Below are positions 1 through 10,100 of a stretch of 10,771 nt of DNA, piece after piece (the stretch's first letter is position 1; each line of letters begins with the position of its first letter). The notes beneath the pieces were generated by a model, which made no database searches, was not told the DNA's origin, and was given only the letters and a program-made list of their open reading frames with translations. Position numbers and translations under genes: made by a program. Origin of the DNA: Phoronis ovalis (lineage: Eukaryota > Phoronida > Phoronidae); contig JAOXYB010060090.1 in NCBI GenBank assembly GCA_028565635.1, positions 1 through 10,771 of the forward strand, in the 5' to 3' direction.

Positions 1-345
1 GACGCCAGTCGGCCATTTTGGTTCTGAATGACCCCAAAATCAATAGGCTTTAGTGCCACTGTGCGAGTAACATATCACGTAAATTTCAAATGGATATCAC
101 ATTCACTTTTTGAGATATCCCACCAACAGTGAATTTGATGCACTTGACGTGGACGCCAGTCGGCCATTTTGGTTCTGAATGACCCAAAATCAATAGGCTT
201 CATCGTTAATATGCAAGTAATATACAATTTAAGTTTCAAATGGATATCACATTTCGTTCTTGAGATATCTCGATAACAGTGAATCTGACGCGGCGGTTGC
301 AGGGTAAATCCAAATACCTTCAGCCTACTTCTGGGGGTACAATAA
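1..345 (+). mobile_element. 151-bp-unit tandem element, copy 1 (truncated by the window edge)
   Basis: Two tandem units start at 1 and 152 (both gacgccagtcggccattttg), a period of 151 bases. The second ends at about 290 in gaatctgacg. A non-repeated tail follows: GC-rich gcggcggttgcaggg, then a hairpin at 315-339 and the terminal gtacaataa. The same tail in the same order closes the second copy at 5334-5395. The element runs off the left edge, so its other end and any target-site duplication cannot be seen. It carries no open reading frame and is non-autonomous. A central 150-160-bp tandem core with a unique tail resembles the pearl / Helentron-related elements known from bivalves and other invertebrates; that family name is inference. 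Confidence 0.75.
315..339 (+). repeat. Terminal stem-loop of element copy 1
   Basis: taccttca (315-322) pairs with tgggggta (332-339) with two G-T pairs and a nine-base loop gcctacttc. Only the left arm and the loop differ from the copy 2 hairpin, and pairing is kept. Confidence 0.5.
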
Positions 346-1036
346 ATGGGTCAAAATTCTGCTTTTTTAATTTGGAAAATCATAGTCTGATTTTTATGGG
401 TAAAACTCATTAAAATTTGTCAATGATATACCTGCGAGCTACCTCATTCAATTTTACCTAGGAAACATCAGGATTGTAACCAGTTTTGACACATTTATCT
501 TAAAATGTAATATTGAAACAAGTTACACTGTATGTACACTGTGACTGCATCACTAAAAGGATTAAGCTTAAATCATCTTGCCATGATGACGGTTATAAAA
601 AGATGAATTAAATGTATCTTTTTATTTGCCGGATTATTGAACGTCTAGGATAGAAACTGCCTAGGAGATTAAGCCAGCATATTTACATTACAAAAGTTTG
701 AAGGAAAAAAACTACTTCTGAGTAAGGAAAAAAGGAATTCATGACCAGTTTCCCAAAAGCGATCAACACGATTTTATATTCTAGGTTTGCATGGAATGTC
801 TGCATGAGGGTGTGTCTTTAAAATGTTTCATAATTATAACTTAACAATAGTTTTTATATTAAAATCTAATATGAGATATTCTTCAAATATCAAAGTAAAC
901 TTAATAATTTCTTTACAGTATAATCTGTTACATCAATAAAAAATGCCATAGAAGGTAGTGCTTCAAATCACTCTTTTAATGACTTTGGCAAGGTTACTGT
1001 TCATTAAAAATATCCAGCCAGAATTACTTAGCTCCG
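346..1036. other. Flanking DNA 3' of RAD50, no recognisable gene
   Basis: AT-rich sequence between the repeat element and the RAD50 poly(A) signal. It contains a 91-codon plus-strand open frame (958-1233) that overlaps the RAD50 terminal exon antisense. That frame has no recognisable similarity or codon pattern, so I do not call it a gene. No RNA gene or promoter was recognised. Confidence 0.6.
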
Positions 1037-1042
1037 TTTATT
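1037..1042 (-). promoter_or_regulatory. Probable RAD50 polyadenylation signal AATAAA
   Basis: The minus strand reads AATAAA 46 bases past the TGA stop, the first such hexamer downstream of the gene. Cleavage would be expected some 10-30 bases further left, about 1005-1027, giving a very short 3' UTR. Transcript ends were not available, so this rests on motif and position only. Confidence 0.6.
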
Positions 1043-1088
1043 GGGAGCCACATTCATTTGAGGGCTGTTTTCAGCATGCTTTATCATA

Positions 1089-1134
1089 TCAAGCTAAATC
1101 ACGGATGTTTCTTATCGTTATTTTAGAGCACCCT
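1089..1134 (-). CDS. RAD50: RAD50 terminal coding exon with stop codon
   Basis: A 46-base coding part after a strong polypyrimidine acceptor (TTTTATTTTTTTCAG). GA from the previous exon plus A makes Glu, then [14 protein letters not shown] and TGA (1089-1091). [11 protein letters not shown] aligns with DQCSEIVKCSV, the start of the last 18 residues of human RAD50, and the splice sits at the same place. The tail is a few residues shorter than in human. The exon is too short to stand out alone; phase, acceptor and similarity together support it. The intron between (1135-1482) shows nothing else. Confidence 0.85.
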
Positions 1135-4100
1135 CTGAAAAAAATAAAATTCACTGCAAATAACAGGTTCATGAACAACACGGTTCCGTACAGATTCCTC
1201 AAAATATCCAGACCTGAATTCTTGAGTTTTTAGTATTTTTATCCATGATCATATTTCTGCCACATTCAGTTGTCATGACATTTTTTCTTTTGGATCCAGC
1301 TTAAATTTGATTGAATATCAGAATATTTGATGTTTACTATTCAGCAGTTGCTTCACTATCGTTTACAATTAGATGCAACACCATGATATTGTTAATATAT
1401 AAACAGCTAAATAAGGCGTAGTACCCAATATACCATGGGTCGCTTCGTTGCAAATAGTAGTTATAATAAGAAATAAACCTACTCGTGATCTTTGCTGACT
1501 TGCCAGTACTCGTCTGCATAGTCAGAACGCCCAAGCAACTCAATGAAATCTACATCATGGGTGATTACAACAAGTTGAAAGTTTCTTTGCCGTGAGCGAT
1601 TCTTTATAATCCTGTCAAAAAAAGTAAGAATGGTATGTACATAACATGGCAGAAAAAAGTAAATTCATATCCTGAATATCACTTTGAGTAAATGCGGAAC
1701 TGGAGGCCCGTGGTTTACACATGTGCGAATTTTTATTTAAACTGGGAGAGAAAAGTCATTTATGCATAATCAGAAACTATAAATATGCTGTCAGATCAAG
1801 GATGATTTGCAGTATCAATTTTCTACAAAAATATGGGCATTTTAGCAGTTTCCTTCACAATGGCACATGTACTTGCTACCTGCTATATAATATTTTGATC
1901 GAGTTGGCTATTTTATAATTTAAGTACAAAATAGCATGAATGGTCTCCGTTTACCATCTGATTTCATAATACACCACTCTACAATAGGTGGTGTTGCCAT
2001 TTTCACTTTTCTTTAGGTTTCTTGAAGGAAATCACTTTTTCGTGAAATAGCTGGGTGGATTTTGCTTATATTATAAGATGTTGCTTGATACAATGTATCA
2101 TTTCTACTTGCAAAAATGGTATAATGAAATGTGTTTCACAGCGGGTGCATCCTACGTACTCTACTAATGCTTGCGCCAGACTTTCTATGTTGTCTCTGTC
2201 TAGGTTAGTTGTGGGTTCATCCAATGCAAAAACACCACAGCTCAAACAGAATGTTTCTGCCAAAGCAAGTCTGATAATGATGGATGCTAATACCTAGAAT
2301 GAATGGTCAGATTATCCTCAACTAAATATAACATTTTTTATCTGAAATTATAATTACTCCTAGAAGAATCAAGGTCAAACTTGAAAAATCACAAAAGTGT
2401 CAAATTTATTAATATGTTACTGTAGGATCTGATAATAAAACTAGTCGTACAAAAAAGAACATTTTTCAAAATTTTAATTCGTTACATTTTATATGTTTAG
2501 TTGTAACACAAAGTTCTTGTTTTGCGTTATGTTATTAGTATATAATATTCTTTCAACCTTTTGTCCTGCACTGCACCTGCCTCGCATATCAAGAGCAGTG
2601 CTACCTTTGACCATGACAACTCTGTAGTTATATGTTCGACGGGTTTTAGCAGCTCCACTATCTGTATCCTCATCAGAGCGAATCTCTAGATAGTCGATAT
2701 CTGCAAAAAATCAAAGGTACCAAAACTCAATATTTTCTGTGGAAAAGACCTAAATGTAAGTACTTCACGTACGAGGGTCATATGAGCAGAGCTAGTTGCC
2801 TATTCCAACTGCAAGGGAACTTTGATTTTTGAGGGAAATATGAACAAGACACCTCTTAATTTGGGTCGGATTTTTCTAATTCAAATCTTTTTCTTGAATG
2901 AGGTTCTGGGTGAAGCAAGGTTACAAAGTGGTTTCCTTGTTGAAAATACATTGAAACTTTAACAATGTCCCAAAAGGGGGCTGAAATGGAATTAGAACAA
3001 ATGACAATGCCCTACCTAGTTTATTTTAAAAAAATAATATGTTAAAATTACATAATATTGGGTTAAAAATTGGTAAATAAAATACATGTTTTTAATTCTG
3101 CAAACAAGTATTTTTAAAATAAATATTCAGAAACTGTAATTTAAGCAACTTACCATTGCCTTTGTAAGTTCTGTTCCACAGTTCTCGAATAATTTTGTTT
3201 ATTTCATTCATTTTCATATGATGATATCCCATGATGGCTTGATCTAAGGCACGGTAGTATTTATCCAAATCCTGATTGGCTATGTCTGTTGTCTAGGAAT
3301 AGAACAAGTACATCTCAAACATGGTAAACCATACAGTTTTACAGTATATAACCATCATTAAATTATTTAGAAATACAATGCACTTTTGTGTTATCCGAGG
3401 GGCTGTGAAATCACTGCAATAATAAGCTAGCAGATGGCTAAATGGGACATAAAGTAATCATGGCATAAGTCCTTCCATACTGACATTTTCCAAGAAATGC
3501 TCCCAGACTCCTTGAAACCATGCTTTTGGATAAATTTATAGTGCTTCCTGAAAATAGGCCTTTGGAGGCATATTTTCAGTGCCATTTATCGATCACTTTT
3601 AGTGGCGCAAATTTCTGTGGAATGTGCTCTATACCTTTCCCAAATATTTACAAACCATACCTGGACTTTAATCATCATATCTGTGTGTTTGCGATCTGCA
3701 TTTTTATAGGCATCTGTATGAAGTTCTTTCTGTTTTTCGTCCATGCGCGCTTCAAGTTGTATCAACTCTGCCTGGGCTTTTTGTTTCTACAAATAAGGAA
3801 GATTAACTCATTAAACACTAGACATTCAGTGTTGTAAACAACTCCGAAAGTGTACGTACCCCCAGCCAAGAATGCTGCCAGTTGGAGAGATTGGCCCTAG
3901 TGAAGTTTACAGCTGTTCAGAAGTAGATGCCTATTGAAAACATGGACAACAAAAGCAATTATTATAAAATTCTTCTAATTGTTGCTGTATGATTCAAATA
4001 CACATCCATAATTCATACTTAGACTGATCCAACTCAGTCCCTTTCTGCTCATACTGTGTAATAGTATAGAGCCCCAGTTTAATGTAAACAGATATTACAA

Positions 4101-7100
4101 AGATAATATGCAGTCTGAGCATGATCTGGAGCTGATTAGCTACCTTTTATTACAATTTGTTACATAATAGATTTACTCAAAACCACAGTTGCTATAAATC
4201 CTCTTAATACACAATACATTTAACTAAACACATTTCACCCTTACTGATATTGTTGCAGAAACAGATCTCAGTACAAGGATGCATCACAATGACACAAAGC
4301 CATTGAGTACTGTTGAGAAATTTTATGTTTCATTCCCAAACACCACTATTTAGTTTAATATTTCCAATTTAACATAGACTGAAATACATAAATAGCAGGT
4401 TTGGGATACGCTTGTGAATTGTGATGAGTTGCAGTTTGTTTGAGGTTCGTAAGTTGTTCAGCATTTTATGAACAAAACAATTCAAAGATTTTGTATACCA
4501 GTTACCCTTGAATATGGACTCTTCCAAAATTTTGCAGCCAGTGAACAAAGTCTTGCAAACAATGAATAGTTAGTGATGTTACAAAACGTTTTTTAATATT
4601 ATAAGAATAATGTGAAAAACAATTAAAAAAACCTGACATTACATCTTATAAACAGTGTAATATAATGTTTAATTTCAAATGATATCACATTCCATTGTTG
4701 AAATATCCCACTAACAGTGAATTTGACTTGTTGACGTGGATGCCAGTCAGCCATTTGGTTCCAAATGACCCCCAAAATCAATGGGTTTCATTGTCACTAT
4801 GAGTGTAATATCAGATTTAAATTTCAAGTGGATATCACATTTCCTTCTCGAGATATCCCGCTAACAGTGAATTTGACGCGCTTGACGCGGATGCCAGTCG
4901 GCCATATTGGTTCCAAATCACCCCAAAATCAATAGGCTTCATTGTCACTATAAATGTAATATCATGTTTTAATTTCAAATGGATACCACATTCCATTCTT
5001 GAAATATCTCACTAATAGTGAATTTGACGCGCTTGATGTGGACGCCAGTTGGCCATTTTGGTTCCAAATGACCCCAACATCAATAGGCTTTATTGCCACT
5101 ATGCGAGTAATATACAATTTAAATTTCAAATGGATATCACATTCCCATATTGAGATATCCCATTAACAGTGAATTTAATGCGCTTGACGTGGACGCCAGT
5201 CAGCCATTTTGGTTCTGAATGACCCCAAAATCACTAGGCTTCATTGTCACTATGCAAGTAATACACGATTTAAATTTCAAATGGATATCACATTCCCTTC
5301 TTGAGATATCTCGATAACAGTGAATCTGACGCAGGGGCGCGGCGGTTGTAGGATAAATCCAAAGTACCTCCATCCTACTGCTGGGGGTACAATAATGTCA
5401 ACTACATGAAATTACAGACAGCAATGTTACATGTTATATTTCAGACATTCAAGCATTCTTGCTTAAGTATGTCCATATAAAATAACAATATGGCAGCTGC
5501 AGTCTTAAATTCTAACAGAAGAAGCTTGACCTATCAAAACTGGAAAAAGGATATCAAGTTTTAAGCTATCCAGAGACATACCTCAATCAACAATTTTTCT
5601 TGCTGTGCTCGGAATCTTTTCTCTTCCAATTGCAGATTTTCCAAATCAAATCCTTGCAATTTGTGTGCATGTTCAGATAATGATACCTCTAGACGGCCAA
5701 CATCCACCTGCTTTTTTCGCAACTGAAGATTGTCTTGCAATTCACGTTCTTTAACCTAGGAAACATTCATATGGATTAATAAAAAACAACTTATATTAAC
5801 TTTTCTTGTGTATTTTAAATCTAAATTACACCCGTCTACCACAGGAAGGTGGATATATTCAAAATATTTAGTCTATGGGGGTTAATTTAATTTTAATTTC
5901 AACTCAACTATTTTAATGAACTGTTCAGATGGTGAAGGAAATTTTCGCCCAATCCAGTACAATCTGATTCCAATGTGTTGCAGTACAATTCTACACTTTA
6001 ACTTTTGGTACAGTATCATCTAAATAGTTTTGATTTTTATTTTGAACCTGTGCAGCACTCTCACAGAGTGTAGTTTTGTAAAACATTCTACGTACCTGTT
6101 GATTTGCTAACTCTTCTTTGATAGTGTTTATGTTATCTGCAACCTCGGCCCTTTCTTTCTCCACTCGAGTAAGTTTGCTTTGTACTTCTTGTATCTTAGC
6201 TTGACAGGCTTCAAGCTCATCATCCTTTTGCTCAGTGAGATACCTAAAGTCAAAAGAAATGTCAGTTAAAATATTTCAAAGTTAGCATCAATACACGGTC
6301 TTATTGTCTCGTCATACATTGTGCTTTGTGCGGCAGGCCCATTCATAATTCCCTTGCATGATAATATCCTCAGGCAGTTGCTCACTTGCAATTAAAAATG
6401 AATATATTATGTCAAATAGTATGATAAAGTGCGATTTACAGAGTAGATGACAAACTCCCATATCAATGAAAGTGTAATATATTTTTAAATATATACAAGA
6501 ATACACACTGGCTTAAATGCAGAGAAAAGCAACTCGGACACAGCGTGAAGAAAACTTTGGCACTGACAGATTTTACACATCAATTTAAACATTCTAGTCA
6601 CATTTCAAAATCAAAATACGATAACCTAATTGACTCTAATTGGCAAAACACCTCAAGTATCATGATGATTATAGTTTATTTTAAACCATATGACATATAC
6701 TGTAAGTTACAATAGGCAGGAAGGAATATTGAAAGATACTGAATCCTTATCAATGGTTTTATGCCCACGGGACTAAAAATGCTCTTCTCTGCTCACTTTC
6801 CCTGGAAAACTAACTAACTATTATCAAACTTGACATTAACTTACTTTGCTATTTCTTTCTGAATAGCTTTCATGTCTCCACCTTTACTTTTCACATCATT
6901 AATTTCAGCTCTGGTTTGCTCATATCTTCTGTCTTTCTCCAATGCAATGTCTTCCTTCTGTTGTCGAAGGGTATCAATTTGGTTCTGAAGGGGCTGAATC
7001 TGTTTTTTGGATTCCTAAAAAATCACAGAAACATCAGTTTCCTATTACTGTCAAGTTGGCAGGAATATTTTACCAGAAGACCGAATATTTTCTGGCAATT

Positions 7101-10100
7101 TTCTCGAGTTTCCAGTCATAATAGGAGACTCAAATCCTGTACAAGTGAAACACATGACCACAGACATTGTAAGATAAGACGGAGAATAAGATGAGCTCTG
7201 ATAGGTTATTTTAAGTGCAATGAAAAATAAGCGACATACAGAATATTTGCTATAGCTATAACATACTCGAATTTCTTGTTCATAGATCTTATTGGCAGCA
7301 GTTAGTTCTGATTTTGTGTCTTCAAGTTTACATCTCTGTTGAAGATCTCGTTCAATTTGTAATTTTTCAGCCTGTAGCTCATTCACTGTTGATTTTAACT
7401 TGTGAACTTGGTCCGTGATGCTACTGATCTTCTCTAATTTGTGGTCCCGGTTACGATTAACAGTCTCTCTACATTAGATATGAAGAACAGTAACTAAGTT
7501 AGTCACAGCCTATAATTATTTTTTTTTACAGACTACCGACAACTCGACTGCTTCGACTTTGTGTATTGTTACAGGACGATGACAGATTCTTCTAAATTTG
7601 ATCCTTAATCTAGGAGGCCAGCAAAACCAAATGGCAGACATTAAAGCAGTTAAATGGACAAATCCTGTACATATTCATGGATCCTAGTCTGAGGGTCACT
7701 TCACAACTTTGTTTGAAATTTGTAGAATTATATTTTTTAAGAAATAATTTTTATGATGGATACATTGCAATATTCAAATTCACTTATATCAATTAATGTT
7801 AACTTACAATGACATTTGGACTTCGTCTAGTTCATCTTTCACTTGTTGTAGAGTTCTATCCATGTCTAAAAATGTACATAATAGTTAAGCTAAAGCTTAG
7901 TCAGCAGATGGTGAACTTCCATTTTATCTGTTTACCTAATTTTGACCTTAATTGTGTATTATAACTCATCTTACTCAACCATGAAGTATATTTACAGGTA
8001 CAAATTTGATAGGATATATTTACTAAAATATTTGTTATTTATATTTAAGGTAAGATTCAAGCAAATTCTGCACAAATATAATTTTCTGTTTTAAATGGCA
8101 ACAATCTCGAGAAAACTCACAACTCGGTCTCGAAGGTAGAGGAATGAAGTATAACACCACAAACATTGCCTTAAAAGATGATTTGAACAGATTATTAGCA
8201 GGCAAATCATGTTATAATTGAATTTTACATGTTTTCCAAAATGTATATTTGTACACAATGTGTACATTTGTGGTTACAAAGGTGTGAACAAGCACCTGCA
8301 TGCGCTGCACTTACCTACTGAGATAATAGGACTGATCTTAATTGCAGCAAGCCAATGTATGATCATAAAGTTGTAGGTAATAACAATATAGTAACTGATA
8401 CCTGTACCACTTAATTTGGACTCCTGACTAGCTATCTTTTTTTCCAGATCTGTCACTTCACGTACATGTTGGTCCATAACGACCAAATCTTGTTGAATAC
8501 TTTTAGCCATTCCTTCCATCATCTGCTTGTCATCAAGATCACCTTCCAACTAGAACATAATTTTGCAAATCCTAATTCTTACCAGTGAGAATAATCTAAT
8601 AGCTGGCAAATACTTTGACAAATTCAATATGCACTTATCATCAACACTAGAGTAGTTTTAGAAATACAACAGGGGGCAGTCACACAATTAAAACTAAACT
8701 AAAAGCTGTAGTTCTTTTTATTTTGAGTAATAATGTCGTTCAGCACATGGTTCAGCTTCATTGAGAAATCTGAAACAGTAGGAAATCAAAGTAAAATACG
8801 TACATCATTAATTCCTGCTCTCAACCGTTCAATCTCCTTTGTAACAGTCATTAACTTGCTTCTGTTGTCTGGTACTTCTTCGCTCAGTTTTGACACCTAA
8901 AGGAATCCCATAAGATTAGCATATTATAAAAGCATGAGCAATCTTTGTAAAAAAAAGAAGCATATATATATACATCAAAGTCTTATTCGCTAAAAATTGC
9001 AAAAATGTACATCCAGCACAAGCTTCACTTAACATACCACTTCCTTAAGAGGTTTGAGTTGCATCATTTTATCATATTTGGTCTGACTCTCTTTCAGATC
9101 TTTCTCTGCCTTTTCCACTTTATTAGGTACAAGCCGTAGCAGAGTCCTTAGCTGCAAGTCAAATCAAAATAATTTTGATCACATTAAAAAACATGTCTTT
9201 CGACAATTTTAACAAAATTGAAAGGTTGTTTTTCTTCATTTAATTTGTTATTTGTAAATGGGAATATACTATTTTCTGTACAACTTTGATTACTCAACAG
9301 TTTATTTTACAATTCCTAAGTATTACTAACAATGTTCTTTGATTTTACAATGTACTGATACATTGCAACAGTACATGCTTATTGAAAGTCTAGAAATTAC
9401 AAGATGTTCAATCACTTGGCACATAACAGTTTACAAAAAAAACACAATAATGTGGTACCTCTTGTATGAGTTCCTGAACTTCATTTTGCTCATCAAACAA
9501 TCGGTGACACAGAGGGCAACAGGGTTCATCACGGGATAATTGGCGGATAAACTTGTCAAACAGATATTTCCCGCCAACAATGGCACCACGGTCACTACAA
9601 ATAAAATGGTACATTTAAACAATGCGTCACTGTACAACAATGGCACCATGGTGACTACAAATAAAATGGTACATTTAAACAATGCGTCACTGTACAACAA
9701 TGGCACCACGGTGACTACAAATAAAATGGTACATTTAAACAATGCGTCAATGTACAACAATGGCACAGCGGTGACTACAAATAAAATGGTACATTTAAAC
9801 CATGTGTCACTGTACAACAATGGCACCGCGGTCACTACAAATAGAACGGTACATTTAAACAATATGTCACTATACAACAATGGCACCACGGTCACTACAA
9901 ATAAAATGGTACATTTAAACAATATGTCACTATACAACAATGGCACCGCGGTCACTACAAATAAAATGGTACATTTAAACAATGTGTCTCTGTACAGCAA
10001 AGAAAAAACGTATGAGAGAACGGCTAACATGACTTGTATCATTTCTATCTTCTGCTACTAAAGTATAATGACTGCTATCATCTCTATCTTCTGCTAAATT

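Larger units (their letters stand above)
4648..5395 (+). mobile_element. 151-bp-unit tandem element, copy 2, inside the largest RAD50 intron
   Basis: A partial unit (about 4648-4738) is followed by four full units starting at 4739, 4890, 5041 and 5192, each step exactly 151 bases. The tail begins at about 5334 and contains cgcggcggttgtagg, a perfect 9-bp hairpin (5364-5372 with 5382-5390) and gtacaataa. Compared with copy 1 it has an insertion of about 8 bases (caggggcg) at the array-tail junction. Orientation is the same as copy 1 and opposite to RAD50. The left boundary falls mid-unit and is approximate. No coding sequence is present. It lies well away from the exon edges, 861 bases left of it and 186 bases right of it. 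Confidence 0.8.
3787..5581 (-). other. Largest RAD50 intron (1795 bases), hosting element copy 2
   Basis: Bounded by GAG|GTATGT on the 5' side and ATTTGTAG on the 3' side. Outside the element (3787-4647 and 5396-5581) the sequence is AT-rich with no exon that would fit the RAD50 frame: the exons on both sides end in phase 0 and their products join without a gap against human RAD50. Confidence 0.85.

Noticed and set aside
958-1233. 91-codon plus-strand open frame near the 3' flank
   Set aside because: Antisense to the RAD50 terminal exon and 3' UTR, of ordinary length for chance in AT-rich DNA, with no recognisable similarity.
1479-1611. TAG at 1479-1481 as the true end of RAD50
   Set aside because: Animal RAD50 proteins continue about 15-20 residues more. 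A GTAGGT donor overlaps the TAG, and a strong acceptor at 1135-1149 leads to an in-phase exon matching the conserved CS-I tail.
3520-3837. 105-codon plus-strand open frame
   Set aside because: It lies antisense over the RAD50 exon 3661-3786, has no recognisable domain, and is explained as a shadow of that exon.
8959-8974. Short (AT)n microsatellite
   Set aside because: About five repeats only, inside an intron, with no sign of function.
9575-9998. CRISPR-like regular direct repeats
   Set aside because: There are no unique spacers; the full 60-base unit repeats. The host is an intron-bearing eukaryotic gene.
9431-10061. Long open frames on both strands (173 codons plus, 203 codons minus) of 20-residue repeats, one looking like repeated membrane segments
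   Set aside because: They are forced by the 60-bp (multiple of three) repeat having no stops in those frames. The minus frame runs through the RAD50 zinc-hook exon out of frame. No start context, splice support or family similarity is seen.
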